From contig CAJHZI010000205.1 of NCBI GenBank assembly GCA_905160935.1, positions 62,001 through 126,000 of the forward strand: 64,000 nt of DNA, in the 5' to 3' direction. The notes below the pieces were generated by a model, which was not told the origin of the DNA, did no database searches, and saw nothing but the letters and a program-made list of their open reading frames with translations. Below are positions 1 through 64,000 of this stretch, in pieces; the first letter of the stretch is position 1; each line of letters opens with the position of its first letter. This DNA comes from Enchytraeus crypticus. Taxonomy: Eukaryota > Annelida > Clitellata > Enchytraeida > Enchytraeidae. Both the position numbers and the translations under genes were made by a program.

Positions 1-29
1 GTCTCATTGCGAGTAAATACCAGTATTAC

Positions 30-55031
<55,002 letters not shown>

Positions 55032-55039
55032 CTACAAGC

Positions 55040-55393
55040 ACGTCCAGACAGGATGTCAATTCGCATTAGAAATACGCCTGACAAGTTATACTATAGCCAT
55101 CGGTGTCCGTAACACGGGCAATGCTACTTATCTCTTTATCACCCTTCTCTTAATATATCTACACAAAGCGAGTAATGCTATGCAAAGCAGTTGTGAAGAA
55201 AGTTAAAGCTAATCAAATGGGACTAGAGTAAAAAGATAATTTTTAATCAGGAATATTGAATTGAAACACTGCAAACATTATGAAATAAGCGAAAATCGGG
55301 GGGCTAAAAAGTCCCTGATGAAAACCGGTATGTGTATTGGATGACAGATATCCCGCCTCTTGATTGATGGCGTCTTGTGTGATACAGATAAAT

Positions 55394-55433
<40 letters not shown>

Positions 55434-56760
55434 GCGCAACTTTTTTACATAATAGGATTCAACAGTTTCATAAAATTCGAGAATTGGGAAATAAAGTCGT
55501 CGAGAGCTGCGCATGAGACCTTTGATAGATTAATTAATGTGATAGTCGTGAGTTGCGGAAAATACTCAGTAGAAATATCTATGTTGTTAATAAGCGCTGA
55601 ATGTTACTTGCTAAATAAAATGTAATATCATAAACAACTATTCATCATAAAATTATATAAATTACAAAGATGAGACAAGTATAGCAGTTTTGAAGTTTTT
55701 CCAAATATTATTCAGTTTTCGGAATATTATATGAAACAATATAAGGATTGCCTTCCCACGATAACGGAGAGATATGAGAGATTCATGATTTTGCCGTATA
55801 TTATATAGTCAATTTAAAACTCATTCTAAGCCAGATGTGCTGATGTTAGGATATCGCACAGTTAATCACAATAAGTCGTTTTATCGTCAATTTCCTTTAT
55901 AAATAGAGAGACTCTGAGACTGAATCAATGATAATACAGTCAAAGAGTAGGCGATACAACTTAATGACAAGCTGTGAAGCTGGCTTCTATAGCGCCACTA
56001 GTATTTTGTCAGAGGTGACCTGGGCTGAGAGACGAACCTATAGCTTCCTGCATGTCATGCAGGAAGCATACCAACTCAAATTATCCCACTGGCAAAGATT
56101 AATTTTATACATTTATATATCAAATTAATATTTTTTATATATTTTTAGTTTGATTTGAACTGCAGAAAGCGACGCAGCTTATTAGCTCATATATTGCCAC
56201 CCATATCATTCGCAATGTAATTATTATGAGAAGTAGTGGTAATTTTAATCCCCGAGCTCAATTTGATGTTCCAAGCACAGCCCAGGCATAAAACATAGCT
56301 CAATTCAATATTTATCCTTGATGATTAAATGTTACATGAATATTATGCACAGCCTAGCCTTGAGCCTAGCTCACTTCTATTTTCTGCCTTAAAATTTACA
56401 CTAAGGATAGCACAGTCTAGCCTACAATAGCTCAGGCAAGCGTAAAATCAAGCTCGCCCACGCATACAGTCGCAAGCTCGCGACCTTGAAATATTTCCAT
56501 CGCGCATAGTTATGTGACCTCGAATAGAAACTCTAGGAAAAACCCAGTTTCGATTCGCTTATAAATAGCTTGAGGCGTAATTATCATACGACTATGAGTC
56601 ATGCGCCGCGGTGAAAAACCGACAGTTTCGATTCGTCAGCACAATTACGAGCGCCGACTGTTTCAATAGTAAATGTACTATTAAAACTTTCAATCAGCAA
56701 TTCAAACCATTATAACTTTATAACATCCATTAACAATCTTTCCTTCGTTTCTTTTAAAAA
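55040..56760. other. no gene seen; left flank of the viral element
   Basis: Between host exon 1 and the first viral gene I find no exon. It holds a GA microsatellite (55395-55430), a small palindrome (GCTTCCTGCATG / CATGCAGGAAGC near 56041-56067) and, from about 56350, a more GC-rich stretch with a TATAAATAG box near 56560. The left end of the element should lie here, but no terminal repeat can be confirmed. Confidence 0.5.
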
Positions 56761-56763
56761 AAT

Positions 56764-57102
56764 TTAGATCATGTTTAGTTTCTTTAGCGGCTTATACATC
56801 GACTTGAAGTCGATAAATTCACCAGTGATGGTATTCTCCAATCTTACAGGTCTAGGTTTCTTTCTTATAGTCCTCAAGTACTCATATCTTGGGTGTATCA
56901 CCTTGTTTGGATCAACCTCTTTTGGTGGATATTTTCTAGGTCTTCCTCTTTTTCTCTCTGTCTTTGGTGGAAACACTTCCTCCCTCTTCACTAGTCCATT
57001 TTCAAGAGTAATAAATAGCAACTCTCTATATCGAGCTTTAGCAGCTGGCTTGATTCCGGCACTGTTCAAGATTTGTATCAATTCGGTGTCTGAGTAATTC
57101 AT
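56764..57102 (-). CDS. AT-hook protein of the viral element
   Basis: 112 codons, looks whole. A basic centre holds KRGRPRKYPPKEV, a classic AT-hook, so it may bind AT-rich DNA in the minor groove. Family not recognised. It diverges from the membrane-protein gene 73 bp away, and an ATATAAA sequence sits just before its ATG. Confidence 0.65.
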   Translation of the reverse strand: MNYSDTELIQILNSAGIKPAAKARYRELLFITLENGLVKREEVFPPKTERKRGRPRKYPPKEVDPNKVIHPRYEYLRTIRKKPRPVRLENTITGEFIDFKSMYKPLKKLNMI

Positions 57103-57175
57103 TTTATATCTATAAGAAAATTAATTTAAATCAAATTAATATTTTCATTTTAAAAATTAACTATACATAATAAAA

Positions 57176-57580
57176 ATGGCAGACACAGTAGATGGCACTT
57201 CGCTTTCGAGTAAAGTGAAAGCGTTTTTGACTAGAAAACTTGAAGAGAGGCGAAGCATTGTTTACAAGCTAAAACGAAAGCGAAAAATTACCAAAATTTT
57301 GTACTACATTTGCACTTTGTCTTCTGTTACAGTTTCAACTGTGCTAGCAGGTTTGTCGACAATTGTAGGATTTCCCGGTATGGTTATTACCATACTTTCA
57401 ATTACGAGTGCATTACTGACATCCATTAGCTTGAAATTCAATTTACAAGATAAAAGTAATAAATTAAATGCAGAAATTGAAAAACTAAATAACCTTAATG
57501 AAAGATTTGACTTTGTTGTCAGTTGTAACGGAAATCTTACCAAGGCAGCCTATAATCAGATTATTTCTGAATTCGCATAA
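57176..57580 (+). CDS. two-helix membrane protein with coiled coil, viral element
   Basis: 134 codons, looks whole. A basic N-terminus (KLEERRSIVYKLKRKRKITK) precedes two hydrophobic spans at residues ~40-60 and ~65-85, then a Lys/Glu/Asn-rich coiled coil (about 95-110). Similar small proteins accompany capsid genes in invertebrate elements, as far as I recall. A virion or host-membrane role is a guess. Confidence 0.65.
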   Translation: MADTVDGTSLSSKVKAFLTRKLEERRSIVYKLKRKRKITKILYYICTLSSVTVSTVLAGLSTIVGFPGMVITILSITSALLTSISLKFNLQDKSNKLNAEIEKLNNLNERFDFVVSCNGNLTKAAYNQIISEFA

Positions 57581-57689
57581 AATTTGTTAATACACTTATT
57601 AACGAATTTAAATATCGCAATTTACGGCGACGCTTACATCACAAATTTTTCTAGCAGAGCATGTACTTTATGTACATGTACTTTATGTC

Positions 57690-58661
57690 ATGTACATAAA
57701 GCAGACATGTCTAGCAGAGAATCTGCAACGTAAAGAAATCCTGAATCAACAAACGTTAAATTTTTTCGTAATATTAATTTCAAATCTAAATTCTTTCGAT
57801 CTGTGGCTAGATCTCTTACAAGTCTTGAAATGAATCGCCTAATTTTCATTAAAGGTGTACTCTCTTCAGGTGTTGCTATTAATTTTGTACGAACTAGATT
57901 TATTTTCAAATCCATAAACATATTTCTCGGTAGTTCTTCAATTATTGTTAAAAGTAAACATTTCAAATCAGTCGTAAAACTGAAAGAATTCCTTCCACGT
58001 CAGAATTAATTTCTTCATCATTAAGTAATTTAAGATATTCTAAGGTAATATTTTGCAAATGATTATATTTCCTAAGAAATATATTGTTGCATTTAGTTTG
58101 TAGGCCTTGTTCTTCAGACTATTTTGTCATAATGGATAATACATGAAAACAAATTGCCATTAATTTCTTCAAATCAACATTATCTTTCATGCTAGCAATC
58201 TGTAAATACTTTTTGTTTAGCGCATCAAATTTTTCACTGGGGAAACCGACAGTAAAAATTAAATTATGCTTCATATCTAAATCTCCGTTCATTGAACCAC
58301 CATTCACACTGAGTTTCGTATCAATATTGTTGTGTAGAGCAATGTCATTAGCAACTACGTTTTGTTCTACTTCTTTTAGGATGTCTACTCTCAAATGTTC
58401 ACCAAATTCGTTAACATAACGATCGCAGTACCCCTTTGTGATGACCTCCGCATCGGTTTCTGGAGGATGTTAAACATTTAAAATTCTATTGTTGCTCATA
58501 TTAATGTCTCTAGTGATATCTCCTCCAGTTTTGTCAACTGTTAAACTGTCGAGTTTATCAACAAGCTTGACAATTGGCCTGAAAACTGAGTCTACATGCT
58601 CCATCAAATCACCAGTACTTGAATGTGATTTACTACCGCCAGTTATCGATATAGTACTCAT
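57690..58661 (-). pseudogene. fibre-like protein gene of the viral element, broken
   Basis: Pieces contain TGGDITRDINMSNNRILNV and GGSMNGDLDMKHNLIFTVGF, the G-G-x-M-x-G-D-L-x-M repeats typical of trimeric fibre or tail-spike shafts, followed by a coiled-coil part. Likely the penton fibre. It has perhaps two or three breaks. Confidence 0.65.
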
Positions 58662-58700
58662 TTTATATAATAAAATTTAAAATGTTATATTAAAAAATGC
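58655..58700. promoter_or_regulatory. divergent start region between fibre-like and core-like genes
   Basis: Only about 35 bases separate the two opposing starts. Both carry a TATATAAAATG- or TATATTAAAAAATG-like sequence, so the TATA-like box reaches into the start codon. The same box precedes the starts at 61552, 62619 and (minus) 57102. Confidence 0.55.
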
Positions 58701-59145
58701 CTAAGTATACAAGCTATGGTGTAACGTTGACTAAAGGTCAGGTCCAAAAACTAAAGAGCGCGTGCGATTATGATAGAGAGGTTAAAATGCGAATATCAAA
58801 AAAGAATTTATCGGGTAATGTGAATCTTCCTCCAACCCAAACTCAAATTAACAATATAAAAATAGGCTACTTCGGGAATAGAATTGTGTCTGCGCAGAGC
58901 ACAATTAAAGTACATGAAAAAGAATGGAGGACTCCTTCCGTTGTTGGCAGCAGCCATTCCTGCCGTCTTGGGAGCAATAGGTGGATTGGCAGGTGGAATT
59001 AGCTCGGCAGTAAACACGACTAGAGAGATACATGAATTGAACAGACATAATCAAGGATTGGAAAACATAACCAAACAACAACTCGGAGCAGGCTTACTCA
59101 GCGATACACTAGCTCCAAGTCTACCATGTCTCTTTTAATTCAGTA
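58697..59145 (+). pseudogene. core/minor virion protein of the viral element, probably broken
   Basis: The N-terminal part (YGVTLTKGQVQKLKSACDYD, then ISKKNLSGNVNLPPTQTQIN) and a hydrophobic Gly/Ala part (AAIPAVLGAIGGLAGGISSA) are both recognisable from invertebrate Polinton-like elements. The second part could be a membrane-active segment like that of adenovirus pVI, but that is inference. One or two breaks. Confidence 0.6.
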
Positions 59146-59271
59146 GTTATTATTTTAAATTGTTTCTTTCGTATAATTCATCTAATATATCCTTGAATAG
59201 ACTCCCATTATTCAGTTTGTAAAGCACGTAAATGCAGGAATATATATATAATTCATTCGGTTGCAGGCAAA

Positions 59272-59406
59272 ATGCTTTCGAATGCGTTGAAGAAATTTGG
59301 ACTCGGTGGATGTGTCAAGAATTTGAAAGGAGCTCAGTGGGGTAATGGATTATATCTACAGAGAACAGGATCAGGTCTTTTTTTGGCGAGACAGGGAGAG
59401 GCATAA
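59272..59406 (+). CDS. small basic Gly-rich protein, viral element
   Basis: 44 codons: LKKFGLGGCVKNLKGAQWGN then YLQRTGSGLFLARQG. Small Gly/Leu/Arg-rich peptides of this kind occur near the protease in such elements. Function unknown. Confidence 0.4.
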   Translation: MLSNALKKFGLGGCVKNLKGAQWGNGLYLQRTGSGLFLARQGEA

Positions 59407-59483
59407 ACTTCCCCCAATTTCTAAAATCGTTCAAAATCATTAAACCGCTAAGTAATTTTGATATAATAGAAAAATGCAAAGAA

Positions 59484-59840
59484 TTGAAAATTAAACATTT
59501 TAATGGTGTTTTAATGCGTGATGAATTGAAAGGATCAATTAATAATAACGAATGTCTAATTGCTAATATTGACGACTGCTCCGGAGACGGAACACATTGG
59601 ACATGCGTCTACAGCAAACATGTCATATGTTTGTATTTTGACAGTTATGGCTTCGTGCCTGCTTTAGAAGTTCAGCATTATTGTAAAGGAAAAGAAAATT
59701 ATTACAACACATTCAAAATTCAATCACCGAACGAAGTCATCTGCGGTCATTCCTGCATTTACGTGCTTTACAAACTGAATAATGGGAGTCTATTCAAGGA
59801 TATATTAGATGAATTATACGAAAGAAACAATTTAAAATAA
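59484..59840 (+). CDS. adenain-like cysteine protease
   Basis: 118 codons from the first ATG; related proteins usually begin further upstream. The catalytic order of adenovirus protease is visible: His in GDGTHWTCVY, an acidic residue in LYFDSYGF and Cys in VICGHSCIYVLYKL. By family it matures capsid proteins in the assembling virion. It lies just before the packaging ATPase. Confidence 0.8.
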   Translation: MKIKHFNGVLMRDELKGSINNNECLIANIDDCSGDGTHWTCVYSKHVICLYFDSYGFVPALEVQHYCKGKENYYNTFKIQSPNEVICGHSCIYVLYKLNNGSLFKDILDELYERNNLK

Positions 59841-59862
59841 TAACTACTGAATTAAAAGAGAC

Positions 59863-60594
59863 ATGGTAGACTTGAATACTGACTATTCGGAAATTTATCA
59901 GAAAATTTACGGCAGCAACTATGAGAGCAAACATCACGATATATTTCCTAAAAATATATTTATGATACTAGCTGGCAGCACTGGTTGCGGTAAAACAAAT
60001 TTAATGATGAACTTTATTATGAAAAAATTAGTGCATTACGACGACATTATGGTGTACACAATGACACCAGATCAAGACGCGTATAAATTACTTCGAGATT
60101 GCAATGATGAAGTTAAAAAGAAATCCAAAGCAGGTAAAGATATTGTACCTTGTCACAATCCAGATGATGGAATTGCTCATCCTTCTGAACTCGATATGAA
60201 TAAAACACATGTTGTAATATTTGATGACGTCATGAATGAAAATCAAAAGGTAATGACAGATTATTTTTGTCAAGGTAGACATAATAATGCGAATGTATTC
60301 TATTTATGTCAGAGCACACATAAACTGAAAAAACATGGCATACGTCAAAATTCTAATATTTTTGTTTTATTTCAACATGATAGGAAGTCGTTGGAATATT
60401 TTTATGAAACACACGTTTCGGGAGACATGCCATTAAAAGAGTTTGAAGAAATCTGTAAAGAAGCGTGGAAAAGAAAGCATGGCTTCGTTGTTATAAATCC
60501 TTGGGAAGAACCTGAATGTGGTCGCTATATTTTAAATTATAATGTAATTTACATATCTGAACAGTACCTAAAAATACATAATAATACACAATAA
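59863..60594 (+). CDS. FtsK/HerA-type genome-packaging ATPase
   Basis: 243 codons, looks whole. Walker A AGSTGCGKTNLMM at residues ~37-49; Walker B HVVIFDDVMN at ~115-124; then FCQGRHNNANVFYLCQST, the sensor-like region of A32-type ATPases. By family it pumps viral DNA into the capsid. Confidence 0.9.
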   Translation: MVDLNTDYSEIYQKIYGSNYESKHHDIFPKNIFMILAGSTGCGKTNLMMNFIMKKLVHYDDIMVYTMTPDQDAYKLLRDCNDEVKKKSKAGKDIVPCHNPDDGIAHPSELDMNKTHVVIFDDVMNENQKVMTDYFCQGRHNNANVFYLCQSTHKLKKHGIRQNSNIFVLFQHDRKSLEYFYETHVSGDMPLKEFEEICKEAWKRKHGFVVINPWEEPECGRYILNYNVIYISEQYLKIHNNTQ

Positions 60595-60685
60595 TGCCTA
60601 AAATACCTAAGAATACCTAATAATAATTAACAATACATAATAATACCTAAAAATACATAATAAACAATTTTATGTACCTAATAAA

Positions 60686-60925
60686 ATGATGAAGGAGTTT
60701 GATATTAGCCGGTCTATAAAAGCCAAGAACGAAGCCAAACAAATGTTTCGGAATGACATACTTGACAATCAACGGGCATATGAGAGCCAAGCAAAATTAT
60801 TCAAACCGTTAATTGATACTACAAGAGAAACAGCTAAAACTCTAGAACAAAAGATAGTCGACGATAGACAAAATCTGAACAACGTTTTAGTTTCCTTTAC
60901 TAATGAATTGATGCGTGCAAAATAA
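60686..60925 (+). CDS. coiled-coil protein, viral element
   Basis: 79 codons, almost all helical and charged (ETAKTLEQKIVDDRQNLNNV). Overlaps the next gene by 11 bases in another frame. An equivalent pair follows the ATPase in other elements of this kind, as far as I recall. Function unknown. Confidence 0.55.
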   Translation: MMKEFDISRSIKAKNEAKQMFRNDILDNQRAYESQAKLFKPLIDTTRETAKTLEQKIVDDRQNLNNVLVSFTNELMRAK

Positions 60926-61196
60926 CCAGAGAGAGGCGATACAGTCTATGCCATTTTATGATTCGCCAATTCCTGAACGAGAATCCACACCAAAGAAAGA
61001 TCCTTTAATTATTAATTTAGACAAGAATCTCAATGAAAGTGATCGAGAGAATATAGATCTGCTCGACCTGAAGCTTCCAAGTGAAGTATATGAAAACAAT
61101 GAATTAGAAGCAACATTGAGGAGATTCAAACACATAATAGACGAAGAGGGCAGTTCTTGGGAAACAACAGTAAAAAGAGTGCAGCTGAGAAAATGA
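60915..61196 (+). CDS. small acidic protein, viral element
   Basis: 93 codons. LLDLKLPSEVYENNELEATL resembles the LPLPSEVF-type motif seen in neighbouring genes of related elements. Function unknown. Confidence 0.55.
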   Translation: MQNNQREAIQSMPFYDSPIPERESTPKKDPLIINLDKNLNESDRENIDLLDLKLPSEVYENNELEATLRRFKHIIDEEGSSWETTVKRVQLRK

Positions 61197-61303
61197 TATG
61201 CAAATCTCAACAGAAAACACTGGAAAAGTACAAGAGCATATAAACTAAGGGGAGCGAGCTCGTCGGCGAAGGATTAAAGAAGAAAAAGAAGAGTAAACTT
61301 GTA

Positions 61304-61534
61304 ATGCCTGTCGGTAAACAAAAGCGTAGTAGAGCTAGGCCTAAAGCAGACCAGGTTATAATTTATGAAAGCCCAGATGAATTAGTTAATCTACTGGATG
61401 AAAATCTTGCTGCTCTACGGGCTGGAAACAATGAAGTATACAATACGGCAGTTGGTATTTTGGACGAGTTATTAAACATTAGAGCAATCACCAAAGAGGC
61501 ATATAATACTATATATATATATATATATAAATAA
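61304..61534 (+). CDS. small helical protein, viral element (partial?)
   Basis: 76 codons. LVNLLDENLAALRAGNNEVY and VGILDELLNIRAITKEAYNT are a recognisable motif of Polinton-like elements (an EILDELLKRK-type helix pair). The C-terminal IYIYIYK comes from a TA repeat. Related proteins are longer at the N-terminus. Confidence 0.55.
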   Translation: MPVGKQKRSRARPKADQVIIYESPDELVNLLDENLAALRAGNNEVYNTAVGILDELLNIRAITKEAYNTIYIYIYK

Positions 61535-61551
61535 TTTTAAAGTTATATAAA

Positions 61552-62283
61552 ATGAATAAATTAACTCTACCGAGTAGGTCAACAAATTTCACTACACCTC
61601 TCAATCCTCCAATTACATTGGATCAAGACAAAAACTAAGAAATTGCATTTAAAAAACTGATAACGTATAATTCGATACCTAACATCACGGAAGCCAACAA
61701 TAAATTTAATTATTCCATCGACGGCGGAAGTACTTGGAAAATAATCACACTTTCAAGGGGAGCTTACGAATTAAGAAATATTAACGCTGCGATTCAAAGG
61801 ATAATGCAAGCAAACGGCGATTGGGATGCAATCAATGACAAATATTATATAAACATAAGTCGTTTAATTTTCAAGGCAATTCTGATTACATCGCATGAAA
61901 AGTTCATGTTTGACTTTGGATTGGAAACTTCGATAGGGCCTACTCTAGGCTTCACCGATGAAAAACTGGCACAAGGATTTCATCAATCTCCCAACTTAAT
62001 CGATTTAGAAAAAGTCAATGCGATACATGTACATTGCGATATAGCTGGTGGTAGCTACATTAACGGTGAGAAATCTGATGAGATTCATACGTTCACCCAA
62101 AGAGTAGATCCAGGCTATAAGATAATAGAGACACCTAAACCACAGTTGGTATTTCAACCAATTGTTAAAAAACAAGAAATTCATAGAATAAACCTGAGGT
62201 TGACCGATCAAAACAACAAACTTACCGATCTGATGGGTGAACGACTTACTATGGTATTATTGATTAGAGAAAAGTCAAAGTAA
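61552..62283 (+). pseudogene. penton-like minor capsid protein, broken about once
   Basis: TATATAAAATG marks the start. Recognisable: FNYSIDGGSTWKIITLSRGA, VHCDIAGGSYINGEKSDEIH, DPGYKIIETPKPQLVF and LTDQNNKLTDLMGERLTMVL, as in penton-like proteins of related elements, usually beside the major capsid gene as here. The longest open part is 61804-62283. Confidence 0.7.
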
Positions 62284-62305
62284 AATATATACTGTATTTA
62301 TAAAA

Positions 62306-62637
62306 ATGATTGTCAAGGAGAAATGCAATGTGTATTGTTCAAAACAAATGTTTATAAGCGGGCGTGGATTATTCGATACACTGAAAGGTTTCGGTTCGTA
62401 CGTCTATCAGAATAAAGATATGCAAAGCCAATGTTGAGAGCAGTGGGAGATAGTGCAGCATTTGGAATGACAGAGGGTAGTAAGGCTCTAATTAGAAAAG
62501 CGATGGCTGAAAAACGAGAGACTCTAAATCCTGAATCGAGACAAATTTTAGAACGTTTAAAAGTAGGTAGTGGAATCAAAAAATTTTGGGTTAAAAAAAT
62601 ATTTTACTTATATATAAAATGGAAACTGAAGTGCTAA
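62306..62637 (+). pseudogene. minor virion protein, probably broken once
   Basis: GRGLFDTLKGFGSYVYQNKD and DSAAFGMTEGSKALIRKAMA are motifs of a small protein lying between penton and capsid genes in related elements. The end overlaps the capsid gene start. Confidence 0.5.
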
Positions 62638-63998
62638 ACGAAATATTCACTCACCCATCATCACCAATTATTGACAATAGCATAGACAGGGTACAATGCT
62701 CGTCCTTCATTCCTCAGAGTATAGCTGGGATTAATCTTGCCTCTGAAGTTATTGAAATTGATATACCAGCTAGCGATTCATATTACAACATATCCAAGAG
62801 CTTTCTTAAAATAAAGGGAAGATTAGTTCGGAATGAAAATGGCAATGCTTACGATAGAACAGCTCAAATAGCTTTGATTAATAATGCCATTCCGTATCTG
62901 TTTGACGATATCGAGTATTTTCTAGGAGGAAAGTCGATTGAAGCATTACATCTTCCAGGACAGACTTCGTCAATGTTGGGTTATGTCTCTTACCCAGACG
63001 ATTTCAATAGCAGCACGGGATTGAATCAATGTTGGAGAAAAAACACAAATGTCGGCGCAATATCCTCCAAATATAGACAATCTCCAGCAGTTGCAGCAGG
63101 CGCAGCCATTGTGGCCGATCATTTTACAACGCGGGAAAATCCATATTACAACGAAGGATTTGCGATTCGCCGACAACTACTAATGAACAACGATGCACCA
63201 GGCCAAGTTTCATTTAACATTCCATTTTCGCACCTATTTGGATTTTCCGAATATAATAAAGTACTTTGCAATTTGCGACATACGTTACGACTCAGTAGAG
63301 CGGAAAACATATGGGCTATTCACAGTGCAAACAATCTACTTGAAGGTAAAGTTTTGCTAACGGATATTAGGTGGATAGTGCCAAGAATAACACCATCAGT
63401 TGAAACGCTAACTTTACTGCGAGAGTTGGCTGTAAGTAAAAAGAAAATTCCAATAAGTTTTAGTTTTAGAAATACCCAGCACACTACAGTTACACAAAAT
63501 GTTCGAGAATTTGAATGGATGATCAATAGACAGAGTGGAATTGAAAAGCCTAGATGGATAATTGTAGGATTTCAAACTAACAAATCACGAACACAAGAAC
63601 AGAATCCAGATGTGTTCGATCACCTTAACTTGACGAGCGCTTTTGTTGAGTTAAATGATCAGAAATATCCTGCAAATGAACCAAGAATAAACTTTGCTAC
63701 AAATGATTATGTAGATTTCTGCGCCATGGCAGATAAATCTAAGAGAGAATACTATTTATTTAATAATTTAATAGGAGGTACACAGATCGATATGACAAAT
63801 TACAAAAAGCTATTTCCACTTGTAGTCTTCGATGTAAGGCATGAGAGTGAAAAAATCAAAGACAGCGTTATGTGTATGAAACTTAACTCTAAATTTAGTG
63901 AAAATGTTCCAGAACATACTCATATGTATGTTACAGTACTTTCCGATAGAGTGATACACCATACAACCGATGGTCAGACTCCAATAATTATAACTTAA
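62619..63998 (+). CDS. major capsid protein, double-jelly-roll type
   Basis: 459 codons, looks whole, from an ATG preceded by TATATAA to a TAA two bases from the window edge. DIPASDSYYNISKSFLKIKG, IPYLFDDIEYFLGGKSIEAL, FNIPFSHLFGFSEYNKVLCN and VFDVRHESEKIKDSVMCMKL are typical of the roughly 450-residue DJR-like capsid proteins of invertebrate Polinton-like elements. By family it forms the pseudo-hexameric capsomers. Confidence 0.8.
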   Translation: METEVLNEIFTHPSSPIIDNSIDRVQCSSFIPQSIAGINLASEVIEIDIPASDSYYNISKSFLKIKGRLVRNENGNAYDRTAQIALINNAIPYLFDDIEYFLGGKSIEALHLPGQTSSMLGYVSYPDDFNSSTGLNQCWRKNTNVGAISSKYRQSPAVAAGAAIVADHFTTRENPYYNEGFAIRRQLLMNNDAPGQVSFNIPFSHLFGFSEYNKVLCNLRHTLRLSRAENIWAIHSANNLLEGKVLLTDIRWIVPRITPSVETLTLLRELAVSKKKIPISFSFRNTQHTTVTQNVREFEWMINRQSGIEKPRWIIVGFQTNKSRTQEQNPDVFDHLNLTSAFVELNDQKYPANEPRINFATNDYVDFCAMADKSKREYYLFNNLIGGTQIDMTNYKKLFPLVVFDVRHESEKIKDSVMCMKLNSKFSENVPEHTHMYVTVLSDRVIHHTTDGQTPIIIT

Positions 63999-64000
63999 TA

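Larger units (their letters stand above)
56700..64000. mobile_element. Polinton/adintovirus-like element, capsid-gene block (extends past the right edge)
   Basis: Contiguous viral genes on both strands: AT-hook protein, membrane protein, fibre-like gene, core-like protein, adenain-type protease, packaging ATPase, coiled-coil proteins, penton-like protein and major capsid protein. The set of protease, FtsK/HerA-type ATPase, penton and capsid defines Polinton-like elements. Polymerase B and integrase are not in the window. Some genes look whole and others broken (perhaps five or six breaks in all), so it is a fossil of moderate age. The left end lies between about 55.1 and 56.76 kb; the right end is outside. 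Confidence 0.87.

Noticed and set aside
56771-57097. Hydrophobic plus-strand frame of 108 codons
   Set aside because: Antisense to the AT-hook gene; its hydrophobicity reflects the reversed Lys/Glu/Arg codons.

Overview
The window is nuclear DNA of an invertebrate animal. It is AT-rich and crowded with introns, and it holds tRNA-headed SINEs, decayed LINEs and many (TA)n and (GA)n microsatellites. I cannot name the species. The SINE and LINE mix would fit a lophotrochozoan, but that is a weak guess.

Positions 1-55031 hold one host gene on the minus strand, read right to left. I resolved 45 consecutive exons. All begin after AG and end before GT, except one probable GC donor, and every intron phase matches, giving about 1,936 open codons. 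The protein aligns along its length with the inositol 1,4,5-trisphosphate receptor / ryanodine receptor family. It runs from the first RIH-type helical repeats through the RIH-associated domain and the six-helix pore to the CxxC zinc motif after S6. It is a divergent member: the pore selectivity filter is short, and a 122-codon lysine-rich exon sits beside an aspartate-rich exon in a cytosolic loop. The N-terminal third and the extreme C-terminus lie outside the window.

The introns hold several SINE-like families. Three of these share one 3' core although their heads or tails differ. There are also fragments of at least two LINE types, a non-autonomous Tc1/mariner element with long inverted repeats (15595-16551), many hairpins and many minisatellites. 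The most striking pattern is that at least five exon borders have been tandemly amplified together with their splice site. The units are 39, 52, 54 and 58 bp, plus one interspersed array of about 137 bp period, and they leave rows of duplicate donors or acceptors in the introns.

From about 56.7 kb to the right edge lies the capsid-gene block of a Polinton/adintovirus-like element. It carries an AT-hook protein, a two-helix membrane protein, a fibre-like gene, a core-like protein, an adenain-type protease, a packaging ATPase, coiled-coil proteins, a penton-like protein and a double-jelly-roll-type major capsid protein. No polymerase B or integrase is seen, so the element continues past 64000. 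Some of its genes look whole and others are broken, which suggests a moderately young fossil. Because the host gene's upstream exons are not in the window, the element most likely sits in an intron of the calcium-channel gene.
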